A stretch of DNA of 64,000 nucleotides from Symsagittifera roscoffensis. Its lineage: Eukaryota; Xenacoelomorpha; Acoela; Convolutidae. The stretch spans positions 53,146,473-53,210,472 of the forward strand of contig NC_087062.1 of NCBI RefSeq assembly GCF_963678635.1. Reading direction: 5' to 3'. Below the pieces are notes generated by a model. It was given only the letters and a program-made list of their open reading frames with translations, was not told where the DNA came from and did not search any database. Below, in pieces: positions 33,761 through 62,773 of the stretch. Within the stretch, counting starts at the first letter, position 1. The number at the start of each line of letters is the position of its first letter. Position numbers and translations under genes: made by a program.

Positions 33761-36163
33761 CGAATAGAACGGGTATTTGAAATTGAAACAGGCTCAAACT
33801 ATATCTGTTATTGATAGAAGTTCATATTGAAAAACGTTCATTGATTCTGAAAAAATGTTAACTGTTAAAAAAAATCACGTTTCGGTTTATACCGCGCGCT
33901 ATTTGTTCCAGTGGCTTCCAATACAGATCTGACCTGCACGCGCAAAACGCTAGAATGTCGAGTGTCTCCCGAAGGCTTGCACTTATTTATTAAGTTCTGA
34001 GCATTACGGTGCGAGAGCAGTCGCTAGATCTATCAATTTATATACGTTGATCGGGACTTCGCCGATTGGCGGTGACTGTTTGACTTAAGAATATCCTCAT
34101 TTAAAATGTTTAAACACTTAAATGTCCAGACCATGTTCTTCGCTGATAAAACTTTTCAGCGGTCCATGACGCCATCCATTTCAGCTTTATTTTAGAAATC
34201 TATAACACATTGAAAAGTGAAGCGTTTCTTCGTTCAGTAACATTAATTATTCATTACAAGCTAAATTTCCAGTATTGACGAATTACGCAGCACTAGCACC
34301 CAAATCTTTGGATTATAAATTCAGAAGTACTTTTAACTTTATGGGAATTTTCCCTTATCGAAAGACCGTGCATCCATCTGAATGTCCCTTATATCACCCT
34401 TCGCGACTATTATATATTTAGAACTCAATATAACTTTCCAAAAAAGGAAATTTCCTTTCTCTTCAGTAGAAAAGCTTTCATTATCTGCCTGGCGGTACTT
34501 TTTCATTGTTATACACACGTGGTTATGAAACAATGCCATAACGATGTCATAACTGTTTAACAAAAATAGGGTAAACAGGGACCTATATTCACCCAGAAGA
34601 CTTTCTTTCCCTAAAAAAAAACTTCAAATGGAGCGTGCTAAGCCAAGAACACCGAGTATATTATTTCTAATACGCTTAAATCGAACCATAAACTCAATTC
34701 TCATTAAGATATTAGGTATCTAAAGCTAACTTCCCTTTTGATTCTTCTCACTTGCTGTAAATTTATGAAAACATTGGTAATGAATAATAAATCTGATTCG
34801 TTCTGACGATGAAATTAAAATTACAACCTGAGCACAGATTGTACCGAGATGTCAAGTACAGATTTCGCAATATTTCAACCATTTAAATACAACACACACA
34901 TGGTCTGGTATAGCGCAAAAATACTGCCAATTTTCATTCATACTCAAATAAATCATTTACTGTAACAATACTTTTCGCAATTAACAACAACATATTTGTG
35001 GGGCAAGATTAGCTGTTTTGCTTGGTGAAAAGCACAGTACAGCCATTTTTTTAAGTAAGTTAGGACGGCCAGATTTGAGAGCAAAAGTTCACTTTTGAAA
35101 AAAAAATTGGTACGATTCAGAAAACAGCTACACAGGCAGTCGTTGATTCCAACCAGATTAAGCAGATGTTGATTCTACAACCAAAAATAGAGTTCTGGAA
35201 CTTAAATTGCTTTAATGTTGAATGTAAAATAAAAAGCCATAGATTTGAGTTAAAATTTACAAAGAGATAAAAGATCCAAAATTTCATTCACGATACTTGG
35301 TGGTATGTTTCGAATGAGCAACATTTCGGAGTATTGGTTTTTGAACGAAAAAGGGGTGAAGAGAAAAAGCGCATTAGATAGAAAGAGCAAGATATAGTGA
35401 AAGATGCTTGGGTGGTGAGACTTGCAATAGACTAGAATAGATCAGAAGAAGGCAGGATAGAAGAACTCTCCTCACTGTTTTCATGATTGGTTCGAGCGTT
35501 TCCTCAGTTGACAAGCTGCAGAGTATCAAGAGAATATTAAACTAAAAGAATTACTACGTAGAGAAAGTACGAAAGATGGAGATACTTTTCAGAAACTCAG
35601 GCAAAAGTCTCAAGACAGATGTAGCAGGTCAGATCACAGATCAATCTACATCTGCAGATACAGGAGCACCAACATGTATGTGGCTAGATACTCTTTACTT
35701 TGAAGCAACGATATCGACGACAGACAAATATAACTATCATTTTTCGCATTGCTATTATTTTGGGCGATGTCGTAGCTCCGGGACTTATTCATTCCAGCCA
35801 AACTATCTGTATGAAATACGATAGGAAATAAAAATGACCAGAGATGAGTTTCGTCGCCAAGTCTTATTCACACGAGCTATAATAGAGTTAAATAACTAAA
35901 ACCATCACACTTTTTGCATGGAGGCCATACAGTATAGCTTCTTTCAAAGACAACACAGTAATCAGCTATAAATTGTATAAAATAAAATCTTTCAGGGTTT
36001 CTACATGTAATTAATTACCTACTCTAATACCCAAATTAAATCCGATAGGTAAACAGTTAATTCAATTTCCGAAAACGAATTCTAATCTGAGAGAGATAAA
36101 GATAGTGCCGATGATGGGGAACGTAGAGTGGAGCGGCCATCGTCCTCATCCTGGCACATTGGT
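33761..36163. other. Intergenic sequence 3' of RSK, no gene recognised
   Basis: Mostly AT-rich and non-repetitive as far as I can see. An 82-codon plus ORF at 35576 (MEILFRNSGKSLKTDV) lies in a less AT-rich patch (35340-35830), but it has no recognised motif and no partner frame. The RSK 3' UTR should occupy the right-hand part; no single poly(A) site stands out. Confidence 0.4.
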
Positions 36164-53501
<17,338 letters not shown>

Positions 53502-55889
53502 CTTTGGATTTGTTCAAATCTTTCTATAAAATGATATATTAATTTAAACAAGCGTTAACATCAAGCACATCGAAAAAAGCAGTGCGGTCAAAAAAATTGA
53601 TTGATGAAAAATAATTTGAACAAATTAAGTGAGGTTTTTACCCATTATAGACCCCCAGCAAATTATATTCCGCCACTAAGGAAAAACTAAATGGTGAATG
53701 GTAATTTGATACTATGCTTCGGGCTACATTTTGAGTAGAACTCAAAACACGATATCAACAGATCTTCTTTTTATTTCTTTGAAAAAATTTTAATAGGCCC
53801 TAACGTTTCCATGACAATCCTAGCGAGGATGGAACAAGCCAGTTCCATACAGCACACGCCAGATATGTAACATTCGCCCGGAAGTACATATCGACGGAAA
53901 ATAAAGCTAGGTTCTAAAACGACTGGCTAGCGTCTTAACACAGCTCTACATGCTTTTTACTGTCTCTGCCAAAGCCAGTTCTTTTGGTGGTTTTCCTAAC
54001 ATCGGGTCGACAAAAACGTTACTGCTTCTGGCTTCGGTCAAAACACTCAAATTAAGTCAACTATATGCAAGAATAATGAGCTCATGGCTGGGTCTCAGTA
54101 TCCCCAGACCACGAGGTCACTCCTAAAAACAGGGCTACTGCTACTTACTATATTACTATTGTTTTTGTTCAGTAGATAAAGATCATCATCTCCATCGAAG
54201 ATGGATCATGGATCAACCCTTTCCCTCAACTCCTAGCTTCTCATTATCTGAAAACGAATCTGGATGTTAATTTAATTCAATTCAGGACATGACCAGGAAG
54301 CTAAAAGTTTCTATGAAACAGTTTGAGTTTTGGGCCCGAGACCCCTGCGGATTCTGGAATACGGGGAAATAACGTTCTTATTTCTTTTGGGAACGCTGGA
54401 CACGTCGTCCCAACAACCTTCCTCGTTCGTGTGAATTGCTCTGTAACGATTGTAGCGGCACAATCGTTACAACTCGGAGCGGTTTCTGACAATTTCTAAT
54501 TCTATCTGTCGTTTTTTCTTCGTAGTTGTTTCTACTGCAACTATTGTTGTTCTGATTTTCTTCCGTTTTTTTTTCAGAATCCCTCGACCTTCACGACCCG
54601 TCCAATCGTCCAAATAACGCTGCTAATCTTCCAAAACTGTGTAAAAGTCGCCTACTTTGGTCACATATGAGGCTTAAGAAAAAAAGGCACTATGTCTATA
54701 ACCATTGGCTCAAGAGTCAGGGACACTATCTCTTGTGTTTTTCTACCTCAAGAACGGTCGGAGCCAATTTGGTTCGCTTGCGACATGAGACTAGAACCCG
54801 TTACAGCTTAAAGGCCACTACCAAAATATCCCCCCCCACTCTAGAAAATAAGAACGTCCCCATACTTAGGTCTCGAGATACCCAAAATACACGAACGCCG
54901 TTAAAAACAGGGTCGGAACAATCCGTTAAGTTACTTTTTATTGGACAGTGGAACTTTGATCCATTTCAGATGGATCAACCTAAAACTCGCCTTATCTCAA
55001 CATAACAATCATAAAACACACTCGAGAAAACTAAATTTGGAACTCATATGTCGACACACTCGAGAATAGGGAGTAATTAAATTGATGAGCAACTCGAGAA
55101 TTAAATAAAATAACTTGAGTAGTTCAATACTAATCAGTTTTAATAAAGGAAATAAGTTTTGACTCTAGCATTGAAGTTTTAGTCTGAACCATTGGGACAC
55201 TCCAGCTGTCCACCTTTCCGTTGAAGGTTCACTCTAGTTCAGTTCGAATAATTGTATTCTTCTCTCGGGATTATCTTGTCTCCTATTTCAGGATAAGACG
55301 GCTCTACTCGTGTCTTATTTTGTATCTGGAAATTGCAAATAGCAATTTCCTGCTGTTTTCTTAAGTACTTTCCCGCTATTGTAAATTCGGTCGTTCTGAT
55401 TTTTCATTTTGTGTTTTCAGTTGTTGCGAGAAAACTGAGCATGACAGGCTCCATTCGAAATTTTGAAAAATAAACTTCACTCCAAAATCACGTATATTCG
55501 TGTCCCTCAAGGTCAAACTTCCAGATATGACCGACTGGCAAATACTCCCCGGACTCAAGATCGATGTCCTCATCGCGTGCTGCCTCTGTCAGTGAATCCC
55601 CAGAAACCCGAGTGTCACTCAAGATACAGTGCCAGTGGTCATTTACAGAAGTTTGCAGCAGACTTAAGTTTATCTACCTTCCAAAATTCACAACCATATA
55701 AAATTTTCACACTATCGCTAAACAGCAATCAAACTCTGCACACACTTGCACCTATGAATTCTCGCTTTTTAAGCTGGTAATTTAAAATTTCTTTTGTCCT
55801 ATTCAATCAGGAAATTGCATGCAGCATAATAGATATAGCATATTAATAACAATATCTCATTTGTTAAAATTTCTTTTTGGTGAATCCAG
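53502..55889. other. RSK upstream region, no gene recognised
   Basis: Presumed promoter side of RSK. Composition is mixed, becoming GC-richer from about 53800. Short frames occur (54301-54492 minus, with CNDCAATIVTEQF; 54667-55005 plus), but none carries a motif I can name. No promoter element can be supported by eye. Confidence 0.4.
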
Positions 55890-55965
55890 ATTTCATCCGA
55901 GTTCACCCTCGAGCCCCCTCCCTCTCAAGGCTCAAGACTCTAGAATTTCCTTTTGAGCCACCGGC

Positions 55966-56817
55966 TCACCTCGTGTTCTTCGCCTTCGAGGTACCAGACC
56001 CAGATATATTTGACACTGTGATCTGTTTCAATAGTGCCTCTTCATCATCGGAGCTGATCACAATCTCCTCCCAAGCCTTCAGCTGTTCATAGGATCGCAT
56101 CCACTCCCTTTGCTCCTGCAATCTCTTCGCTTGATTCGGTAAGCTCTTCACCTTCGACTCTCGGTTCAAACAGAAGGAATTGTGAAGACTCAGGCTTACA
56201 TTCTTCGCCAGGTCTTCCTCTAAAATCGACTCCCTCGCTCTAGTGTTGTTTCTGGATACTCTACCCACTCTTTTCCACCCCGTCGTGATCGCATTTTGAT
56301 GGGTCAGCAGAGGTCTCTTGAAGGCATCTGGTCCTATCTCGGCCTGGAACTGTCGATATTCCTTTTGATGTTTCCTCATGTGATCCTTCGTTACCATGTA
56401 TAACCAGGACGTTAACGTCGCGCGAAACCAAGGAAAGAACCTTAAGCGGCTCCATACGTGTCTGACTTCCATTGGTATGGCGAACACCTTGCATGCGGTC
56501 TCGAACAACTCAAGTCTTCTGCTGTAATCTATCGCGTGAATCGACTCTGCCGTTGGCGTCTTCGATTCCCGATACTTTGCTATATTTTCTTCAATCCATC
56601 TTAGGGCCAGCATCGTGCTCACCACCAAGATGGTCACCTTTTGCTGATGATCGGGCAGTCCCAACGACCTGATTTCCTCCACATCCCAGATCAGGCAGAG
56701 ATTGGCGTGGTCTGGATACCACACTGTTTGCGCCAGACAGTGGCACGGACAATCCCCATGTGTGAGGTCGATGCTCCTAAGATTGCGTTCTCCCGAGGCT
56801 TCCAGGAGAGGCTCAAG
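55966..56817 (-). pseudogene. Array segment E, copy 1: C-terminal part with unique end
   Basis: In frame with D. About 283 codons with a Cys/His cluster (GDCPCHCLAQTVWYP), helical HQQKVTILVVSTMLALRWIE, a basic Trp/Arg region (VWSRLRFFPWFRATLTSW) and an acidic tail EEIVISSDDEEALLKQ. From VWSRL on (left of 56457) the sequence is present only once and is probably the true C-terminus of the original gene. Confidence 0.55.
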
Positions 56818-56991
56818 TTACATCATTTTCTCGTGTATCGCGTCGATCTCTTCCAGGTTTGGAGCACCAACCATGGGTTTCCCGATCACGTTTTGTCTCT
56901 CGTGGTCACTTGTGTTTTCACCCCCCAAACCCAGAAGTTCTTCACCCCAGATTTCGCTCAAGTCGTCCCTCTGCTCCTTCGGCACTGTCCC

Positions 56992-57990
56992 TCAGATCTT
57001 CCTTAACAGCTTGTGTGAATGATGCGACATCCGAGCCAGTCTTACGCATTTGGGCACTGAGAAGGCTTTGTCTATCAATACCCTTTGACTGGATACTTCC
57101 ACCATCGCCATGGGTAATGGATAGTGGCTGCCACATAGGTTGGCCATCACTAACCCCCTTAAGGACTTCGCATTTAGAGGCAGACCATAGGCTTCGCTCA
57201 TGGGAAATCCCATCTCCGCTTCAAGTCCAACCTTCCAACTCTTGATGTGTTTCTGGGTCACTTGCAACAACCCGGGCCATGACTCCACGCTGAACGCGGT
57301 CACCAAGTGGTGTTCTGACTCTAGCCTCTCCAGTGACTGGAGACTGCACATTCTTGAGAAGAATCCCAGAGCTGTTGCTAGGTTCACCGTGGTACTCGCG
57401 TAACACTCAGCCACTATCTGTATTTCACTCTTCTCCCTTTCGGTAATGTCTTCAAACCAGGTGACTAGGTCTTCTTTCTGGAAAGACTGTATCCTGACGA
57501 ATGATTGTCCATCGCAGGTGTGCTCGCCATTCCCACACGTCGAATCAAGACAACTGCCCGGCTCCATTTTCTTCACCGACCCTAGTCCACTCGTCACTTC
57601 ACTTGACTCCTTCACCTGAGGCAGGATGAGTCTATGCACTATACTCAATGTCGCCAAATCTTTATCCTCTGTCGGTGCTAGTCTCACTCGCTCCGTGACT
57701 TCCTCGATCAGGCTCGCATGGGGATGTGGATACCAGGAGGACCTCAGCAATTTCCACACCACTCCCAGATTCGTGGCCAACATGCCGTTCCCGTTACCCA
57801 TCTTTAGTTCGACTCTTTTACTTGAGCGCGGCACACTTAATACTTCTGGTGTCTTCTCGAGAATCAAACCTAGGCTAGGTCTCTCTCTCTCTACAGTGTC
57901 TATCTCCACTATTTTCTCTGTCCAGAACTTCAGCAGCTCCGCCACCGTTTTCCGTTTCTGTGGGCGCCTCCGTTTTCCGAGTCCAAGAAA
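56992..57990 (-). pseudogene. Array segment D, copy 1: unknown protein
   Basis: About 330 codons open. After the basic cluster it reads KTVAELLKFWTEKIVEIDT, then NLGVVWKLLRSSWYPHPHAS, a Cys group (CLDSTCGNGEHTC), IQIVAECYASTTVNLATALG and MGFPMSEAYGLPLNAKSLRG. It has no ATG start of its own (the 57945 start is GTG). The stop is TGA at 56992, after which the same frame stays open for 57 codons to a TAA near 56818 and then into segment E. Confidence 0.6.
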
Positions 57991-58668
57991 GGGTTGTATG
58001 CCATCCCCATCACTCCAGACACATACTGGTACTCTCCCTTTTTGTTGGGTTTCAAGTACTCCCCTGACGAAGCCAAGGTACGGTGTACGTCGTGTTTCTC
58101 CTCGAACTTCTTGTTGTAGAATCTCCGTATCTCATCTAACTTCCTGTGGCTCTCTAGAGACTGCCTAGAACCATCCTCCTTTTCTATCCCAGTACTCTGG
58201 TACACGTTCAAGATGACTGCTGAGACTCTCCTTTCCACCGTCTTGCTTCCGATTGCTCTCTGGTGACATGCTAGGATGGTACTATCAGTCATCATCGACA
58301 TTATCCACCTCAAGAAACAGGTAGCATCTTTCCTCCTTGCCAGACTCAAGCCTGAGTTATCCCTAGCAACGTGTTGCATCAGTACTCGATACATTTTTAG
58401 ATTCTTGCCTCCCAATTTCAACTTATCGTACGAAGTCAGTGTCTCTAACTCTATTCCCACCAGGCTCCACGCGAACATCAGTTGTCCTGCGGTTCTAATG
58501 AAGGGATTGGCCATCAACGGCGATGCCGATGAGGATGTTCTCATCGCTTCTTCAAAATGATCCCTCAACAAGTTCTGCCAAGTTCTCTTCAGTTGGCTCA
58601 CCAATTCCAATTTGTTGATGTCAGCCTTCTGCTGGGTAGCCCAGTTGCGTCAGTTGCGTGACACTCCA
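57930..58668 (-). pseudogene. Array segment C, copy 1: helical domain of unknown function
   Basis: From the stop at about 58669-58671 leftward, the frame opens RNWATQQKADINKLE, without an ATG before it. It reads PFIRTAGQLMFAWSLVGIEL, DATCFLRWIMSMMTDSTIL and, near the end, GVMGMAYNPFL. It is mostly alpha-helical by pattern. At AACCCTTTC (57983-57991) a -1 shift would continue into segment D with a basic cluster (KRRRPQKRK). Unshifted it stops at 57930. Confidence 0.55.
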
Positions 58669-58804
58669 CTGTCGAGCTTCTTTAGGCAGTCTTCCAATTC
58701 AGCAATGTTTCCAGGGCCACCCACCACGGTCGGGAGGTGTTCCTCGTTTTATTCTTCTCAAGAAGATCGCTAGTCACTTGCTTCCCAGTGGCCTGGTGTT
58801 CATT

Positions 58805-59136
58805 TTAGACCCATTCTTTGCCGACGTCCACTTCCCATGTCTGCCCGCTCGTCGAACCTCGTTTCATTTTTGTCCTCCGAGGCTTGAAGTCTTCTTCCGA
58901 TGTTGAGCTGGAGGGGATCTCCATCTCTCTTTCTACGTCGAGCAGTTTCCTTGGCTCGTAGCTACTCTTGTAGGCTGCTGTCTTCCATCGTGCCAGAACC
59001 ATGGGGGCCATCTCTCTCAAGTTTTTCTCCGAGACCGCATCCGCTGAAGGACTGCCCAATCCCTCCACGTCTCTCTTCCTCTTGCGAGATCTCACGTCTT
59101 TACTCGGGGCGTTGTCGTTATCATCACTGATTCGAC
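58805..59136 (-). pseudogene. Array segment B, copy 1: basic protein with premature stop
   Basis: Frame -1 relative to A. Read from the A6 run it gives SDDNDNAPSKDVRSRKRKRD, an acidic stretch then a nuclear-localisation-like cluster, and MVLARWKTAAYKSSYEPRKL. It ends at a TAA (58805-58807) made by the copy-specific base at 58806; copy 2 has TCA and reads on 41 codons further. Confidence 0.55.
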
Positions 59137-60177
59137 TTTTTTGTCTCCATCCAACCCTTCCAACTCTTGCCTCCCCCCTGCTCGAGCCTTAAGGATATTA
59201 GTACTTTTAATCTTATTACTAGTTTCGACCTTATCCCCCCTTACACTTTCAATTATTTTATTGTCAGTTTTTTGTTTCAGAGTAGAGCTGTCTTTACATT
59301 TGTCTTCTTTGGTCTTCCGTGATGCCTTCCTCAACTCGACCATCTTGCTCAGCAGTTCTCCTCTAGCTTTCTCCTCTAGACCTGTCCCCATCAGCACAGG
59401 CTCTCCGAATTTCACCACCGTGTCCCACAGCTCCTCCTTGAAATCATCCAATGTGATCTCGTCATTCACTTCTCGATTAAAATCGCTCAAGAATTCTCGC
59501 CAAGCGTCCTCATCCAGAGTGCCTAGGAAAGTATCCCTGTTTCCCTCGAAGGTGTTCTTCTCCCTTCTTTCTGCGCTCAGGAAAATCATTCCCATGTTAG
59601 GATTCTCGCTCGTCAGTGGTAACTCTAGATTCTTGCTGGGAGATGAGGTCAGAGGTGGCGTGGCAGTGTCCTCCCAATTTTCTCCGCTCAGATCCTTCAA
59701 CAGTTCTTGAGTGGTGAACTCCTCCTCTGATGGTTTTGGCTCCGGTGTGTTTCCCACTTCCATATCCTCTCCTGCCTCGCTGAGAGTCTCGTCCATGCTT
59801 TCCTCTCCTGATTCTACTCCTCTTCTCTCAAGAATCCTCCTGAATTGATCTTCTACAGGGCCGCTCCTTTTATCCCCAGGGGTGCCCACCGATAGGGGTG
59901 ATGGTGTCGTTTTCTTATATTCTGTCAGAGCCACATACAATGGGCCTGCTGCATCCAGCTCCTTACCCTCCTGTCTCATCTCCACTTGCTCCAGTCCGTA
60001 AGGTACCCGGTATCTTCTCGTGGCAAACATCATCTCATCTCCTTTTAGTGCGATATGTCCTTCCTCCACGATCATCCTGCCATCGTCCCACACCGGCAAC
60101 TTGTTCTCCAGACCTGCCCGCTCAAGTGTTCTCAAGACTTCTCGCACCTCGAATTTCGGGGGCATCGAGCCTCTCAT
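59092..60177 (-). CDS. Array segment A, copy 1: acidic/Ser-rich protein of unknown function
   Basis: 361 codons from ATG 60177 (a second Met four codons on). The N-terminal 110 residues look folded (FEVREVLRTLERAGLENKL, MMFATRRYRVPYGLEQVEM). The middle is acidic and Ser/Thr/Pro-rich, probably disordered (GEESMDETLSEAGEDMEV). The C-terminal third is Lys-rich. The frame stops in GTAAAGACGTGA, but shifting -1 at an A6 run (59137-59142) would lead straight into segment B. Not recognised; the layout resembles a viral phosphoprotein or a Gag-like protein only in general character. Confidence 0.55.
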   Translation of the reverse strand: MRGSMPPKFEVREVLRTLERAGLENKLPVWDDGRMIVEEGHIALKGDEMMFATRRYRVPYGLEQVEMRQEGKELDAAGPLYVALTEYKKTTPSPLSVGTPGDKRSGPVEDQFRRILERRGVESGEESMDETLSEAGEDMEVGNTPEPKPSEEEFTTQELLKDLSGENWEDTATPPLTSSPSKNLELPLTSENPNMGMIFLSAERREKNTFEGNRDTFLGTLDEDAWREFLSDFNREVNDEITLDDFKEELWDTVVKFGEPVLMGTGLEEKARGELLSKMVELRKASRKTKEDKCKDSSTLKQKTDNKIIESVRGDKVETSNKIKSTNILKARAGGRQELEGLDGDKKVESVMITTTPRVKT

Positions 60178-60180
60178 TTT

Positions 60181-60548
60181 CTTGGCTTGAGTTGTCCATG
60201 AATTTATTTTCGCATCGCTAGTATGAAAATAAATTGCTGCAGTGTAGCCGATGAACAGGGGATCTCAGCCATCGATGAACTCCCTCTGTTGTTCTTCGGC
60301 TGCTGCTCTCGCGAACAGGGACGGGACCACCAGGGAGCTGTTCATCTACAGGGTCATTCTCCTCACTGTTGGAAACTCTGGAATGCTTGCTGGTAGGACT
60401 TCCTTCTCCAATATTGCCTCTAGCTCCCTTTTCACCAACTCAAAGATTTTCTTCCTTGCGGGAATTCTCAAGACCTCTTGTCCACTTGCTGTCAGGTGAT
60501 TCAGATTCCAGAAATTGGGGTAGGTTTCGATGTTGCCTTCGCGTTTAC
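60181..60548 (-). pseudogene. Array segment Z: leader upstream of A, fused to E of copy 2
   Basis: Continues the E frame of copy 2 as GKREGNIETYPNFWNLNHL and KKIFELVKRELEAILEKEVL to a TAG, then 26 codons (MNSSLVVPSLFARAAAEEQQ) to a TGA, then in the same register to the Met of A. It therefore looks like coding sequence that preceded A in the original element, joined to E by the duplication breakpoint. Confidence 0.5.
60201..60235. promoter_or_regulatory. AT-rich hairpin between array segments Z and A
   Basis: AATTTATTTTC and GAAAATAAATT form a perfect 11-bp stem around a 13-base loop, in sequence otherwise near 50% GC. It contains AATAAA on both strands and lies 24 bases before the ATG of A. 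It could be a processing or termination signal; function unproven. Confidence 0.5.
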
Positions 60549-60909
60549 CGTGTCTGACTTCCATTGGTATGGCGAACACCTTGCATGCGGTCTCGAACAA
60601 CTCAAGTCTCCTGCTGTAATCTATCGCGTGAATCGACTCTGCCGTTGGCGTCTTCGATTCCCGATACTTTGCTATATTTTCTTCAATCCATCTTAGGGCC
60701 AGCATCGTGCTCACCACCAAGATGGTCACCTTTTGCTGATGATCGGGCAGTCCCAACGACCTGATTTCCTCCACATCCCAGATCAGGCAGAGATTGGCGT
60801 GGTCTGGATACCACACTGTTTGCGCCAGACAGTGGCACGGACAATCCCCATGTGTGAGGTCGATGCTCCTAAGATTGCGTTCTCCCGAGGCTTCCAGGAG
60901 AGGCTCAAG
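60549..60909 (-). pseudogene. Array segment E, copy 2 (truncated by the duplication junction)
   Basis: Matches the first 120 codons of copy 1 segment E to EVRH, then runs into segment Z at 60548. One silent or near-silent difference at 60610. Confidence 0.55.
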
Positions 60910-61083
60910 TTACATCATTTTCTCGTGTATCGCGTCGATCTCTTCCAGGTTTGGAGCACCAACCATGGGTTTCCCGATCACGTTTTGTCTCTCGTGGTCA
61001 CTTGTGTTTTCACCCCCCAAACCCAGAAGTTCTTCACCCCAGATTTCGCTCAAGTCGTCCCTCTGCTCCTTCGGCACTGTCCC

Positions 61084-62082
61084 TCAGATCTTCCTTAACA
61101 GCTTGTGTGAATGATGCGACATCCGAGCCAGTCTTACGCATTTGGGCACTGAGAAGGCTTTGTCTATCAATACCCTTTGACTGGATACTTCCACCATCGC
61201 CATGGGTAATGGATAGTGGCTGCCACATAGGTTGGCCATCACTAACCCCCTTAAGGACTTCGCATTTAGAGGCAGACCATAGGCTTCGCTCATGGGAAAT
61301 CCCATCTCCGCTTCAAGTCCAACCTTCCAACTCTTGATGTGTTTCTGGGTCACTTGCAACAACCCGGGCCATGACTCCACGCTGAACGCGGTCACCAAGT
61401 GGTGTTCTGACTCTAGCCTCTCCAGTGACTGGAGACTGCACATTCTTGAGAAGAATCCCAGAGCTGTTGCTAGGTTCACCGTGGTACTCGCGTAACACTC
61501 AGCCACTATCTGTATTTCACTCTTCTCCCTTTCGGTAATGTCTTCAAACCAGGTGACTAGGTCTTCTTTCTGGAAAGACTGTATCCTGACGAATGATTGT
61601 CCATCGCAGGTGTGCTCGCCATTCCCACACGTCGAATCAAGACAACTGCCCGGCTCCATTTTCTTCACCGACCCTAGTCCACTCGTCACTTCACTTGACT
61701 CCTTCACCTGAGGCAGGATGAGTCTATGCACTATACTCAATGTCGCCAAATCTTTATCCTCTGTCGGTGCTAGTCTCACTCGCTCCGTGACTTCCTCGAT
61801 CAGGCTCGCATGGGGATGTGGATACCAGGAGGACCTCAGCAATTTCCACACCACTCCCAGATTCGTGGCCAACATGCCGTTCCCGTTACCCATCTTTAGT
61901 TCGACTCTTTTACTTGAGCGCGGCACACTTAATACTTCTGGTGTCTTCTCGAGAATCAAACCTAGGCTAGGTCTCTCTCTCTCTACAGTGTCTATCTCCA
62001 CTATTTTCTCTGTCCAGAACTTCAGCAGCTCCGCCACCGTTTTCCGTTTCTGTGGGCGCCTCCGTTTTCCGAGTCCAAGAAA
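61084..62082 (-). pseudogene. Array segment D, copy 2
   Basis: I see no difference from 56992-57990, including the TGA at its end. Confidence 0.6.
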
Positions 62083-62760
62083 GGGTTGTATGCCATCCCC
62101 ATCACTCCAGACACATACTGGTACTCTCCCTTTTTGTTGGGTTTCAAGTACTCCCCTGACGAAGCCAAGGTACGGTGTACGTCGTGTTTCTCCTCGAACT
62201 TCTTGTTGTAGAATCTCCGTATCTCATCTAACTTCCTGTGGCTCTCTAGAGACTGCCTAGAACCATCCTCCTTTTCTATCCCAGTACTCTGGTACACGTT
62301 CAAGATGACTGCTGAGACTCTCCTTTCCACCGTCTTGCTTCCGATTGCTCTCTGGTGACATGCTAGGATGGTACTATCAGTCATCATCGACATTATCCAC
62401 CTCAAGAAACAGGTAGCATCTTTCCTCCTTGCCAGACTCAAGCCTGAGTTATCCCTAGCAACGTGTTGCATCAGTACTCGATACATTTTTAGATTCTTGC
62501 CTCCCAATTTCAACTTATCGTACGAAGTCAGTGTCTCTAACTCTATTCCCACCAGGCTCCACGCGAACATCAGTTGTCCTGCGGTTCTAATGAAGGGATT
62601 GGCCATCAACGGCGATGCCGATGAGGATGTTCTCATCGCTTCTTCAAAATGATCCCTCAACAAGTTCTGCCAAGTTCTCTTCAGTTGGCTCCCCAATTCC
62701 AATTTGTTGATGTCAGCCTTCTGCTGGGTAGCCCAGTTGCGTCAGTTGCGTGACACTCCA
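62022..62760 (-). pseudogene. Array segment C, copy 2
   Basis: Same as 57930-58668 except one Gly/Val difference (62692). It has the same upstream stop in a 9-base duplication. Confidence 0.55.
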
Positions 62761-62773
62761 CTGTCGAGCTTCT

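Larger units (their letters stand above)
56457..60548 (-). repeat. Tandem 4,092-bp coding unit, copy 1
   Basis: The sequence from 56457 recurs from 60549 with an exact 4,092-base offset. Over the 3,452 bases comparable in the window I find three substitutions (56518/60610, 58600/62692, 58806/62898) and no indel. The unit is visibly GC-richer than the rest of the window, has no intron I can see, and is coding on the minus strand almost throughout (segments Z, A, B, C, D, E from right to left). Confidence 0.95.

Noticed and set aside
57626-58168. 180-codon plus-strand ORF (and its copy at 61718)
   Set aside because: Shadow of the C/D coding register of the tandem array; Ser/Leu/Arg/Pro-rich as reverse frames of such sequence usually are.
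59141-59710. 189-codon plus-strand ORF (and copy at 63233)
   Set aside because: Shadow of segment A, whose acidic codons read as Ser/Leu on the other strand.
60540-60552. CACG|GTAAACG read as a splice donor in array copy 2
   Set aside because: The change coincides exactly with the tandem duplication junction, and the sequence after it stays in frame and coding-like, so an intron is not needed.
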